Origin: Sandarakinorhabdus sp.
Lineage (GTDB): Bacteria > Pseudomonadota > Alphaproteobacteria > Sphingomonadales > Sphingomonadaceae
Assembly (NCBI GenBank): GCA_020692215.1
Contig: JAIMKW010000001.1
Location: 594,442 to 658,441 of the forward strand
Direction: 5' to 3'
DNA: 64,000 bases
Part shown: in pieces, positions 46,624 to 55,803 of the stretch
Layout of the letters: each line of letters opens with the position of its first letter
Numbering within the stretch: position 1 is the first letter of the stretch
Made by a program: the position numbers and the translations under genes
Notes under the pieces: model-generated
Told to the model about the DNA's origin: nothing
Seen by the model: only the letters and a program-made list of their open reading frames with translations
Databases searched by the model: none

Positions 46624-48844
46624 TTTCCTGCTCGAACTGTTCAGCGAGGAAATTCCCGCCCGCATGCAGCCGGCTGCCGCCGCGCAGCTGAAAGAGCGGT
46701 TCGAAGCGCTGCTGAAGGACGCAGGGCTCGAGGCCGACAGCATCGAGACCTACGCCACACCGCGGCGTCTCGCGCTCATCGCGCGCGGGCTGCCGGCTGC
46801 CAGCGCGGCGACCGAGGAGGAGCGGCGCGGCCCCAGGGCCGACGCACCGGGGCAGGCCATCGAAGGCTTCCTTAAATCCACGGGACTCGCGCGCGACCAG
46901 CTGGAAGAGCGCGATACCGGCAAGGGTATCTTCCTGTTCGCCGTCATTGCGAAGGATGGTCAGCCGACCGCTGCCATTCTGGCCGAACAGCTGCCGGCGC
47001 TGATTGCCGGTTTCCAGTGGCCGAAATCGCAGCGCTGGGGCGCGGCGTCCGTCAGCACCGCCAGCCCGCGCTGGGTTCGCCCGCTGCGCGGCATTGTGGC
47101 GCTGCTCGACGGGGATGTGGTGCCGTTCGAAGCGCTTGGTATCCAGTCCGGCCGCACCAGCTTCGGCCACCGCTTCATGGGTGGCAGAGACGCGATCGCC
47201 ATCGACAGCGCATCCACCTACGAACAGCAGCTGAAGGCCTCATTTGTTGTCCTGTCGGCAGACGAGCGGCGCATCATCATCCGTGATGGCGCTGCAAAGG
47301 CGGCAGCGGCTGCGGGGCTGAGCGTCCGCCCGGACGAAGGGCTGGAGGCCGAAAATGCCGGCCTTACCGAATGGCCCGTGCCTCTGTTGGGCCATTTCGA
47401 TCCGGCCTATCTGGATGTGCCGCCCGAAATCATCCAGCTGACGATGCGGACGAACCAGAAATATTTCGCCGTGGAAGATGCCGACGGCAAGCTCGCTCCG
47501 GCCTTTGTCTGCGTCGCAAATCTGGAAGCGCCCGACCGGGGCGCAACCATCATCGGCGGCAACGAGCGCGTCCTTTCCGCCCGTCTGTCAGACGCGCGCT
47601 TCTTCTGGGAGCAGGACAGGAAGGTTGCGCTGGAGACGCATGCGCAGAAGCTGGGGTCCATCGTGTTCCACGAAAAGCTCGGCACCATGGCCGAAAAGGT
47701 GGTGCGGGTCGCCCGGCTGGCGCGCTGGCTGGTGGAAACCCACCCTGCCCAGTTCCCCGGCGCGACGGCAGAAACAGTGGACCGCGCAGCGCGCCTCGCC
47801 AAGGCCGACCTCACGACCGGAACCGTGGGCGAATTCCCGGAACTTCAAGGCATTATCGGCAGCTATCTTGCCGCAGCGCAGGGCGAACAGCCAGGCGTTG
47901 TTTCGGCGCTGAAGCAGCATTATGCGCCGGTGCCGGAATGTTGCATCCCCGTGGCTGTTGCTCTGGCGGACCGGCTGGATACGTTGCTGGTGTTCTTCTT
48001 CGAGGATCTGAAGCCGACCGGATCGAAGGACCCGTTTGCCTTGCGGCGTGCGGGCATCAGCGTGATCGAGATGCTGCTGCTGGGCGGCATCCGCCTGCCG
48101 CTTGGGCCCGCGATGTTCTCGCACCTTGCCTTCCATCTGGGGCGGCGGGCAAGTGCCGGGTCCATTGATGCCGAAGGCAGGATCATCCAGGCCATCCAGC
48201 AGGCCGGCTTGCACCCGGCCGATGTCCTCGATGTAGCGCCATCCCGATTGATGACCCGCAGCCTCTCGGATGATTCCGAATTTGCGCGGCTCTTTGCAGC
48301 ACCTGCGGAAAAAACGGTTGTCGCGCTGTTTCAGTTCCTCGCCGATCGCCTGAAAGTTCAGCAGCGCGAAGCCGGTGTTCGCCATGATCTGATCGATGCC
48401 GTCTTCGCGCTTGGTGGCGAGGATGATCTCGTGCGGCTGCTGGCGCGGGTGAAGGCGCTTCAGGTCCTTGTCGAAATGGACGATGGCGCAAACCTCCTCG
48501 CCGGCTACAAGCGGGCCGCGAACATCCTGCGCATCGAGGAAAAGAAGGATGGCGCGGCGCATGCGCCCGAAGTTGATGCCGCAAAACTCTCCGATCCGGC
48601 GGAAATCGCGCTCGACTCGGCCTTGTCCGGTGTCGCGCAGACCGTGAAAGCCGCAGTCGTTACCGAGGATTTCGCAGCCGCCATGGCAGCGCTTGCAACA
48701 TTGCGCCCGCAGGTCGACCGGTTTTTCGATGCTGTCACCGTGAACGCCGATGATCCGGCCTTGCGCGCCAACCGCCTCTCCTTGTTGGCCAAGCTCCGGC
48801 AGACCGCGCATCTGGTCGCCGATTTCTCGAAGATCGAAGGTTAG
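46616..48844 (+). CDS. glyS: glycyl-tRNA synthetase beta subunit
   Basis: 742 residues, tRNA-binding subunit. Starts [20 protein letters not shown], the family signature. It also has LGHRFMGG-like [12 protein letters not shown], the HD-like middle region [20 protein letters not shown] and the C-terminal anticodon-binding domain (RVDRFFD-like [20 protein letters not shown]). It is coupled to glyQ (8-base overlap) and followed by ppdK after 6 bases. Confidence 0.96.
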   Translation: MADFLLELFSEEIPARMQPAAAAQLKERFEALLKDAGLEADSIETYATPRRLALIARGLPAASAATEEERRGPRADAPGQAIEGFLKSTGLARDQLEERDTGKGIFLFAVIAKDGQPTAAILAEQLPALIAGFQWPKSQRWGAASVSTASPRWVRPLRGIVALLDGDVVPFEALGIQSGRTSFGHRFMGGRDAIAIDSASTYEQQLKASFVVLSADERRIIIRDGAAKAAAAAGLSVRPDEGLEAENAGLTEWPVPLLGHFDPAYLDVPPEIIQLTMRTNQKYFAVEDADGKLAPAFVCVANLEAPDRGATIIGGNERVLSARLSDARFFWEQDRKVALETHAQKLGSIVFHEKLGTMAEKVVRVARLARWLVETHPAQFPGATAETVDRAARLAKADLTTGTVGEFPELQGIIGSYLAAAQGEQPGVVSALKQHYAPVPECCIPVAVALADRLDTLLVFFFEDLKPTGSKDPFALRRAGISVIEMLLLGGIRLPLGPAMFSHLAFHLGRRASAGSIDAEGRIIQAIQQAGLHPADVLDVAPSRLMTRSLSDDSEFARLFAAPAEKTVVALFQFLADRLKVQQREAGVRHDLIDAVFALGGEDDLVRLLARVKALQVLVEMDDGANLLAGYKRAANILRIEEKKDGAAHAPEVDAAKLSDPAEIALDSALSGVAQTVKAAVVTEDFAAAMAALATLRPQVDRFFDAVTVNADDPALRANRLSLLAKLRQTAHLVADFSKIEG

Positions 48845-48850
48845 GTTTCC

Positions 48851-51505
48851 ATGCCCCAGCGCCTCCTCATCCCCTTTGGCGGTCCTGCACCCAGCGCCCA
48901 CCATCTCGGCAAGGCGCACCTGGGCGGCAAGGGCGCGAACCTCGCCGAAATGGCCGGCATCGGCCTCCCCGTGCCACCGGGCTTCACCATCCCCACATCG
49001 TTGTGCGAGCGCTATTACGAAGCCGGGCGCAAGCTTCCGGCAGAGCTGAAGGCAAAGCTCGCCGAGGGTCTCGCCCATATCGAACAGGTGGTGGGCATGC
49101 AGTTCGGCAGCTCCGAAAACCCGCTGCTGGTCTCTGTCCGCTCTGGCGCGCGCGTGTCGATGCCGGGCATGATGGACACGGTCCTCAACCTCGGCCTCAA
49201 CGACATCACGGTCGAGGGCCTCGCACGGCGCAGCGGCAATCCGCGTTTCGCATGGGACAGCTACCGCCGTTTCATCCAGATGTATGGCGATGTCGTGCTG
49301 GGGCTCGATCATTATCTGTTCGAGGATGCGCTCGAACTGATGAAGGACGATCGTAACGCCAGCCTCGATACGGAACTGACCGCAGACGATCTGCAAATTC
49401 TCGTCCGCCAATATCTCACCATCGTGCTGAAAGAGCGCGGCGACCCGTTCCCGCAGGATCCGCTCGAGCAGCTGGAAGGCGCAATCGCCGCCGTGTTCGG
49501 CTCCTGGCGTTCGGAGCGCGCCGCCGTCTATCGCCGCCTGAACGACATTCCCGAAAGCTGGGGAACCGCCGTCACCGTGCAGGCAATGGTGTTCGGCAAC
49601 ATGGGCGATACCTCTGCCACCGGCGTTGCCTTCACGCGCGATCCCGCCAACGGCGACCGGCTGATCTATGGCGAATATCTCATAAACGCGCAGGGCGAGG
49701 ATGTGGTCGCCGGGATCCGTACGCCCAATTATCTCACCACGGCTGCCCGCGAGCGTGCGGGCGCCAGGGGCCAATCCATGGAAGAGGCGATGCCCGGTGT
49801 GTTCGCCGAACTCGCCGGGATGTTCGAGCGGCTGGAGCGCCACTATCGCGATTGCCAGGACATCGAGTTCACCGTGCAGGAAGGCAAGCTCTGGCTGTTG
49901 CAGACCCGTTCGGGCAAGCGCACCGCCAGGGCCGCGCTGAAGATGGCATGCGACATGGTGGATGAAGGGTTGATCGAAAGCGACGAAGCCGTGCTGCGCG
50001 TCGACCCGGCCATTCTCGACCAGCTGCTGCACCCCACGCTCGATCCGCATGCCCCGCGCAAGGTTATCGCGATGGGCCTGCCTGCTTCGCCCGGCGCGGC
50101 CTGCGGTGCGATCGTGCTTGACAGCGAGACAGCCGCCGAACGCGCGGGCCGCGGCGAGGATGTGATCCTGGTGCGTGTGGAAACCAGCCCGGAGGATATT
50201 TCCGGGATGCACGCCGCGCGCGGCATTCTCACAGCGCGCGGCGGGATGACCAGCCACGCGGCCGTCGTCGCCCGCGGCATGGGCCGGCCCTGTGTCTCGG
50301 GTGCGGGGCAGGTTTCCATCGATATGGAAAGCCGGGTGATGAAGGTTGGCGCGCGCGAGTTTGCCGAAGGCACCATCATCACGCTGGATGGCGCCAGTGG
50401 CGAAGTGATGGAAGGCCGGGTTGAAACCATCGAGCCCGAACTCAGCGGCGATTTCGCCCGGCTGATGGCATGGGCCGATGCGCACCGCCGCATGAAGGTG
50501 CGCGCCAATGCGGAAACGCCTGAGGATTGCACCACGGCCCGCCGGTTCGGGGCCGAAGGCATCGGCCTTGCCCGCACCGAGCATATGTTCTTCGGCGGCG
50601 ACCGCATTGTCCATGTGCGCGCCATGATCCTGGGGGCAGATACGCAGACCCGCCGGGCTGCGCTGGAAAAACTGCTGCCTTCGCAGCGCGACGATTTCGC
50701 ATCCATCTTCAAGATCATGGCTGGCCTGCCAGTCACCATCCGACTGCTCGATCCGCCGCTTCACGAATTCCTGCCCACCCGCGATGCCGAAATGGCCGAA
50801 GTGGCCGAATCCACCGGCCTTTCGGTTTCCGCGGTCCGTCGCCGGGTCGCGGAGTTGCACGAATCCAACCCGATGCTGGGCCACCGCGGCTGCCGGCTGC
50901 TGATCTCCTATCCTGAAATCACCGAAATGCAGGCGCGCGCCATCTTCGAAGCGGCCATTGCCGTGGACGACAGCGTCGAGCCCGAGATCATGGTTCCGCT
51001 GGTCGCCACTGCGCGGGAACTGGATCTTGTGAAAAGCGTGATCGACCGGGTGGCCGAAGAGGTGTTTGCCGAACAGGGCAAGCGAATCCCCTACAGCGTT
51101 GGCACGATGATCGAGCTTCCGCGCGCGGCGCTGCGCGCTGCCGACATCGCCGGCAGTGCCGCTTTCTTCAGCTTCGGCACCAACGATCTGACGCAGACCA
51201 CGCTGGGCATCAGCCGCGACGATGCCGCCCGCTTCCTGGGCGACTATGTGGAAGCAGGCATTTATCTGCGGGATCCGTTCGTCAGCCTCGATACCGAAGG
51301 CGTTGGCGAACTGGTGGGCATCGCGGCCGCCCGCGGCCGCGCCACCCGGCCCGACCTGAAGCTGGGCATCTGCGGCGAGCATGGCGGCGATCCCGCAACC
51401 ATCGCCTTCTGCGAGGAGCAGGGGTTGGATTATGTCAGCTGTTCGCCCTGGCGCGTGCCCATCGCCCGGCTGGCGGCGGCGCAAGCGGCGCTCAGGAAAG
51501 GCTGA
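48851..51505 (+). CDS. ppdK: pyruvate, phosphate dikinase
   Basis: Interconverts pyruvate, ATP and Pi with PEP, AMP and PPi; supports gluconeogenesis or pyrophosphate-linked glycolysis. 884 residues. The nucleotide-binding half has GGKGANLAEMAGIGLPVPPG and SVRSGARVSMPGMMDTVLNL; the swivelling His is in ARGGMTSHAAVVARGMGRPC; the PEP-binding half has GTNDLTQTTLG and the catalytic Cys in LDYVSCSPWRVPIARLAAAQ. Both phosphotransfer residues are present. It is adjacent to glyS and to the next gene (4 bases), suggesting one transcript. Confidence 0.96.
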   Translation: MPQRLLIPFGGPAPSAHHLGKAHLGGKGANLAEMAGIGLPVPPGFTIPTSLCERYYEAGRKLPAELKAKLAEGLAHIEQVVGMQFGSSENPLLVSVRSGARVSMPGMMDTVLNLGLNDITVEGLARRSGNPRFAWDSYRRFIQMYGDVVLGLDHYLFEDALELMKDDRNASLDTELTADDLQILVRQYLTIVLKERGDPFPQDPLEQLEGAIAAVFGSWRSERAAVYRRLNDIPESWGTAVTVQAMVFGNMGDTSATGVAFTRDPANGDRLIYGEYLINAQGEDVVAGIRTPNYLTTAARERAGARGQSMEEAMPGVFAELAGMFERLERHYRDCQDIEFTVQEGKLWLLQTRSGKRTARAALKMACDMVDEGLIESDEAVLRVDPAILDQLLHPTLDPHAPRKVIAMGLPASPGAACGAIVLDSETAAERAGRGEDVILVRVETSPEDISGMHAARGILTARGGMTSHAAVVARGMGRPCVSGAGQVSIDMESRVMKVGAREFAEGTIITLDGASGEVMEGRVETIEPELSGDFARLMAWADAHRRMKVRANAETPEDCTTARRFGAEGIGLARTEHMFFGGDRIVHVRAMILGADTQTRRAALEKLLPSQRDDFASIFKIMAGLPVTIRLLDPPLHEFLPTRDAEMAEVAESTGLSVSAVRRRVAELHESNPMLGHRGCRLLISYPEITEMQARAIFEAAIAVDDSVEPEIMVPLVATARELDLVKSVIDRVAEEVFAEQGKRIPYSVGTMIELPRAALRAADIAGSAAFFSFGTNDLTQTTLGISRDDAARFLGDYVEAGIYLRDPFVSLDTEGVGELVGIAAARGRATRPDLKLGICGEHGGDPATIAFCEEQGLDYVSCSPWRVPIARLAAAQAALRKG

Positions 51506-51509
51506 GCGC

Positions 51510-52736
51510 ATGGCCGACGCGCTTGCGGGCTTGAAGGTTCTCGATCTTTCCCGTGTGCTTGCCGGCCCTTATGCCGCCCAGATGCTGGGCGATCTTGGTG
51601 CCGATGTCATCAAGGTCGAAAACCCGCGCAAGGGCGACGACACACGAAGCTGGGGCCCGCCATGGAGCAGCCGGGCCGATGGCAGCCGAGGCGATGCAAC
51701 CTACTTCTTTGCTGCCAACCGCAACAAGCGCAGCCTCGCACTCGATTTTCACCGGCCGGAAGGTGCGGCAATCGTCGAAACGCTCATAGGCTGGGCCGAT
51801 GTGGTGATCGAGAATTACAAGACGGGCGACCTTGCACGCTTTGGCCTCGATTATCCGCAGCTGCGCAGCCGTCATCCCGGCCTTGTCTGGTGCTCGATCA
51901 CCGGCTTTGGCCACAACAGCCCGGATTCCCAGCGCGCCGGCTATGATTTCATGATCCAGGCCGAAGCCGGGTTGATGGACATCACCGGCGAACCCGGCGG
52001 CCGGCCGCTGCGCGCAGGCGTCGCTGTGGCAGACCTTACCACCGGCATGATGGCGGTCACCGCCATCCTCGCAGCGCTTCGCCACAAGGACCGCACGGGC
52101 GAGGGCCAGCATATCGACATGGCGCTGTTCGATACGACGCTGGGATGGATGGCGAACCAGGCGACCGGCTGGCTGATGGGCGGCCACGCGCCCCGGCGGA
52201 TGGGAAACCAGCACCCGTCGATCGTGCCCTACCAGGATTTCGAGACGGCCACCCAGCCGATCGCACTTGCCGTCGGGAATGATGGCCAGTTTGCAGACTT
52301 TGCCGCACTGGTCGGCCACCCGGGATGGGCAGACGATCCGGCCTACAAGACTTCTGCCGCCCGCGCCGCAAACCGCGAACAACTGGTTCCACTGGTGGAG
52401 GCCGTTCTGAAAACGCAGCCGGCAACGCATTGGCTTGGCCTTCTGCGAGAAGCGCAGGTGCCCGCCGGGCCGATTGCGACCATCCCCGAAGCGCTCGAAA
52501 GCCCACAATCCCGTGCGCGCGGGTTGGTTGTGGAACAGCAGCACCCGGTCGCTGGCGAAATCCGCAGCGTTGCCCAGCCGCTTGCGCTGGAACGAACGCC
52601 TCCCAGCTACCGGCGCCCAGCGCCCATGGCAGGCGAGCACAGCCGCGAGATCCTGCGCGATCTCGGTCTGACATCGCCACAGATCGATGCCCTGGTGGCA
52701 AGCGCCATCATTTCCGCACCTGATACCGCGTCTTGA
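51510..52736 (+). CDS. CaiB/BaiF family CoA transferase (class III)
   Basis: 408 residues. Family blocks: LKVLDLSRVLAGPYAAQMLG, LGADVIKVENPRKGDDTRSW, DFHRPEGAAIVETLIGWADV, and the presumed catalytic Asp in RAGYDFMIQAEAGLMDITG. Class III enzymes move CoA between carboxylic acids via a glutamyl/aspartyl anhydride. Substrate unknown. ATG 51510 follows GGAAAGG at a suitable distance. Confidence 0.9.
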   Translation: MADALAGLKVLDLSRVLAGPYAAQMLGDLGADVIKVENPRKGDDTRSWGPPWSSRADGSRGDATYFFAANRNKRSLALDFHRPEGAAIVETLIGWADVVIENYKTGDLARFGLDYPQLRSRHPGLVWCSITGFGHNSPDSQRAGYDFMIQAEAGLMDITGEPGGRPLRAGVAVADLTTGMMAVTAILAALRHKDRTGEGQHIDMALFDTTLGWMANQATGWLMGGHAPRRMGNQHPSIVPYQDFETATQPIALAVGNDGQFADFAALVGHPGWADDPAYKTSAARAANREQLVPLVEAVLKTQPATHWLGLLREAQVPAGPIATIPEALESPQSRARGLVVEQQHPVAGEIRSVAQPLALERTPPSYRRPAPMAGEHSREILRDLGLTSPQIDALVASAIISAPDTAS

Positions 52737-52845
52737 TGACAGGGGCCTGGCATTTATTGGCGGAACGCCGCAAGCGCGAGGTCGCACCGGCCAACAGGGC
52801 GAACCCGGTGAGCCTTCCGCATCGGGTCTTCCCATTGGCATCGGC

Positions 52846-53802
52846 ATGATGCCCAAAGAGCCGCGCTTCCAATTGCCATCCGCTGCCATCATCGGCCGCG
52901 AAACCATGCCCGACGGGGCTTCGATCCGAACGCTGCTGCTGTCCCACGAGGCCCCGATTGCGAACCTGTTTCTGATGACCGGTCGGGCAGACTTTCTGGA
53001 GAAATGGGCGGATGCGATCTGCGCCCTTCATGAACAGGGCTTTGCGATCGCCACCTTCGATTGGCGTGGGCAGGGTGGCTCCACCCGGCTGACCGACAGC
53101 GGCGCTGGCCACATCGACAGTTTCGACACTTGGCTTGGCGATCTTGATGCGCTGTCCCGCTGGGCCTGGGGCAGCCTGCACGGCCGCTGCTGGCTTGCCC
53201 TAGGCCACAGCATGGGCGGGCACCTCCTCACCCGCTGGATCGCCGATCCGTCCCGGCACAGCCTGCCCCTGCGCGCGGCGCTTCGTGGCGCCATCCTGGC
53301 ATCACCCTTCTACGGGCTTGGCGGACCGGTCGCGATGAAAACCGCTGCGCTTCGCATGGCGCCGCTGCAGGTGGCGCGCGGCAAGGCCGCCGACTATGCC
53401 TGGGGGCAGGCGCCCTATGGCGCGCGCCAGCAGCGGCCCGAGCGGCAGTTCCTGCTGACCGGCAGCCGCGCCCATTTCGAGGATGAGGGCCGCTGGGCCG
53501 AGGCCCGGCCGGAGCTTGCAACCGGCGGTGTGAGCTGGGGGTGGATCAAGGCCTTTGCGCAAAGCGAACGTGCGCTGGAAGTTGCGCCGCTGGAAGCGAT
53601 GGACCTGCCGGTGATGATGCTTCTGGCAGCCAATGAGCGGCTGGTGGACAACAGGATCGCCATGAAGATCGCCGCGCGGATAGCAAAGTGCGAGCGCCAT
53701 ATCGTGGAGGGCGCGGCGCACGAACTTTTGCGCGAAGCCGAACCGGCGCGGCAACAGGCGCTGGCGAAAATCCGGGCATTCGCGCTAGAGCAGTGCGCAT
53801 GA
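52846..53802 (+). CDS. alpha/beta hydrolase (monoacylglycerol-lipase/lysophospholipase-like)
   Basis: 318 residues; nucleophile elbow GHSMGGHLLTRW, oxyanion-side strand GFAIATFDWRGQGGS, and the catalytic His in EGAAHELLREAEPARQQA. The wording of DWRGQGGSTR and AHELLREAE is that of the PldB/lysophospholipase group. ATG 52846 is the likely start. The 109-base stretch before it has no recognised gene. Stop and the next start overlap (ATGA). Confidence 0.87.
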   Translation: MMPKEPRFQLPSAAIIGRETMPDGASIRTLLLSHEAPIANLFLMTGRADFLEKWADAICALHEQGFAIATFDWRGQGGSTRLTDSGAGHIDSFDTWLGDLDALSRWAWGSLHGRCWLALGHSMGGHLLTRWIADPSRHSLPLRAALRGAILASPFYGLGGPVAMKTAALRMAPLQVARGKAADYAWGQAPYGARQQRPERQFLLTGSRAHFEDEGRWAEARPELATGGVSWGWIKAFAQSERALEVAPLEAMDLPVMMLLAANERLVDNRIAMKIAARIAKCERHIVEGAAHELLREAEPARQQALAKIRAFALEQCA

Positions 53803-54923
53803 CCAGCTACGACATCGCCATCATCGGCGCCGGGATCGGTGGCGCTTCGCTTGCCTATGCGCTTCTCAGTCGGGCGCCTTCGCTGAAGCTCGCGATCCTC
53901 GAGGCCGAGGAGCAGCCCGGCTACCACACCACCGGGCGGTCGGCGGCCTTTTATGCCGAAACCTATGGCGGGCCGTCGGTCCAGCCGCTCACCTCGGCGT
54001 CCAAGGCCTTCTTTCACTGCCCGCCGAGGGGCTTTTCCGATACGCCCATCGTTTCGCCGCGCGGAGCACTGCACGTTCGCCATGCCGATGCGCCAGGCAC
54101 GCTTGCAGCGCTGGAGCAGGAGTTCGAGGCTGGCGGGGTCGCGCATCAGCGGCTGGGGCCCGAGGGCATTGCAAAGCTCATCCCGCAGCTGCGCGCGGAA
54201 TGGGCGCAAACGGCGATCTGGGAACCGGGTTGCGCCGATATCGATGTCGCCGGGCTGCACCAGGGCTATCTGCGGGCTGCCCGCCGTGCTGGCGCAACGC
54301 TTGCGACCGATGCGCGGGCCATGGCCATGCGGCGCGCTGGCGGCTTGTGGCACATCGCAACGCCGGCGGGGGATTTCACGGCCGCCACCATCGTCAATGC
54401 AGCCGGTGCATGGGCTGATGAAGTCGCATCCTTCGCGGGCGTTCGGCCGATCACGATCCAGCCGCTCAGGCGCACCATCGTCGTCACCGAAGTGCGGCCC
54501 GATGCCCCGGCAGATCTGCCGGTGGTGATGGATGCCGGCGGTTCGCTCTATTTCAAGCCCGATGCCGGGCGCTTGTGGATTTCTCCGCACGATGAAACGC
54601 CGGATATCGCGCATGATGTGCAGCCCGATGAAATGGACATGGCCGTAGCGCTGGATCGCTTCGAGCAGATGTGCGACTGGCCGATCCGCCGGATCGCTTC
54701 GAAATGGGCAGGCCTCCGCAACTTTGCCCCCGACAGGCTGCCCGTTCTCGGCGCAGACCCCGGCCAGCCCAGCTTCCACTGGTGCGTTGGACAGGGCGGC
54801 TGGGGCATCCAGACAGCGCCGGCCGCAAGCCAGATCGGCGCCGCCCTTCTGTTGGGCGAAGCCCTTTCGGACGATTTCGCGGGCATCGACATCAGCCTCT
54901 ACGATCCCGCCCGTTTCGCCTGA
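53799..54923 (+). CDS. FAD-dependent oxidoreductase, DauA/DadA-like
   Basis: 374 residues; Rossmann motif IAIIGAGIGGASLAYALL for FAD, then LEAEEQPGYHTTGRSAAFYA, the sequence seen in D-arginine dehydrogenase (DauA) and related amino-acid oxidases, and C-terminal WAGLRNFAPDRLPVLGADPG. It likely deaminates a D- or secondary amino acid; substrate unproven. Coupled to the hydrolase upstream (4-base overlap). Confidence 0.88.
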   Translation: MTSYDIAIIGAGIGGASLAYALLSRAPSLKLAILEAEEQPGYHTTGRSAAFYAETYGGPSVQPLTSASKAFFHCPPRGFSDTPIVSPRGALHVRHADAPGTLAALEQEFEAGGVAHQRLGPEGIAKLIPQLRAEWAQTAIWEPGCADIDVAGLHQGYLRAARRAGATLATDARAMAMRRAGGLWHIATPAGDFTAATIVNAAGAWADEVASFAGVRPITIQPLRRTIVVTEVRPDAPADLPVVMDAGGSLYFKPDAGRLWISPHDETPDIAHDVQPDEMDMAVALDRFEQMCDWPIRRIASKWAGLRNFAPDRLPVLGADPGQPSFHWCVGQGGWGIQTAPAASQIGAALLLGEALSDDFAGIDISLYDPARFA

Positions 54924-54988
54924 TGGCGCATCCCCTTTCGCAACGTCGCTGATATCGGCTAGCTGAACCCAACGGCTGTCGCGTCGGC

Positions 54989-55016
54989 TTGTCACACATA
55001 CAAGATATGGTAAGGT
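54989..55016 (+). promoter_or_regulatory. possible sigma-70 promoter for the dsbA-like gene and smc
   Basis: TTGTCA (54989-54994), a 16-base spacer and TAAGGT (55011-55016), 10 bases before the start codon. The -10 is weak and the leader would be very short, so this is tentative; the surrounding 103-base gap is otherwise featureless. Confidence 0.25.
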
Positions 55017-55026
55017 TTCCCCCCAA

Positions 55027-55773
55027 ATGGCCAAGATATTGAAAATTTCGCTTCTTTTTGCAGCGCCGCTGGCAATTATCGCCTGCGACTCGGGCACGTC
55101 TACAGCAGCGCCCACCGCGCAGGCCACTGCTTCGGCCGGCCCGGCAACACAGGCCGCCCAGAAGGACTGGACGAGCACCGTTGTCGTTACCCCCGAAGGC
55201 GGGTTCCGCATGGGCAACCCGGATGCCAAGGTGAAGATCGTGGAGTTCGCAAGCTTCACCTGTTCGCACTGCCGCGATTTCCACAAGGAATCGACAGCCA
55301 GCTTCAAGCCCAACTATGTGAAGACAGGCAAGGTTTCGCTGGAATATCGGCCGTTCATGTTGAACGTCTATGATTTCGCAGCCACCAAGCTTGCCATGTG
55401 CGAAGGGCCTGACCGCTTCTTCACCTGGGCCGATCAGCTGTTTTCCAACCAGGAAGCCTGGATCACGCCCTTCACCAAGCTGACCGAGGCCGATATCGAG
55501 CCGCTGAAGTCGCTGCCGCCCGAACAGCAGGTTGCCGGGCTTGCCGTTGCCGGTGGCCTGCACGATTTCGCCCGTCCTCGCGGCCTTCCGCGCGCCAAGT
55601 TCGATGCCTGCCTGTCAGATGGTAAAACCATGCAGCGGCTGACGGCCCAGCAACAGGCCGCGAACGACCAGTATCAGATCCAGGGTACGCCGACCTTCCT
55701 GCTCAACGGCAAGAAGGTCGATGGCGTCACCACATGGGCGGCTTTGCAGCCGAAGATCGACGCAGCGCTCTGA
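55027..55773 (+). CDS. DsbA-family thiol oxidoreductase lipoprotein
   Basis: 248 residues; lipoprotein signal with Cys20 in LAIIACDSG, a Thr/Ala-rich linker, then a thioredoxin fold with active site C79-S-H-C82 (FASFTCSHCRDFHKE) and cis-Pro in IQGTPTFLLNGKKV. It should form or sort periplasmic disulfides while anchored to the membrane. It lies 30 bases before smc, an arrangement I believe common in sphingomonads. Confidence 0.9.
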   Translation: MAKILKISLLFAAPLAIIACDSGTSTAAPTAQATASAGPATQAAQKDWTSTVVVTPEGGFRMGNPDAKVKIVEFASFTCSHCRDFHKESTASFKPNYVKTGKVSLEYRPFMLNVYDFAATKLAMCEGPDRFFTWADQLFSNQEAWITPFTKLTEADIEPLKSLPPEQQVAGLAVAGGLHDFARPRGLPRAKFDACLSDGKTMQRLTAQQQAANDQYQIQGTPTFLLNGKKVDGVTTWAALQPKIDAAL

Positions 55774-55803
55774 TGGCGGGCAGATGAAGCGGTTCAGCCT
55801 GGG

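Noticed and set aside
47588..51511. 1307-codon open frame antisense to glyS and ppdK
   Set aside because: Shadow of high-GC codon bias; both sense genes have intact family motifs and the antisense protein has no recognisable domain.
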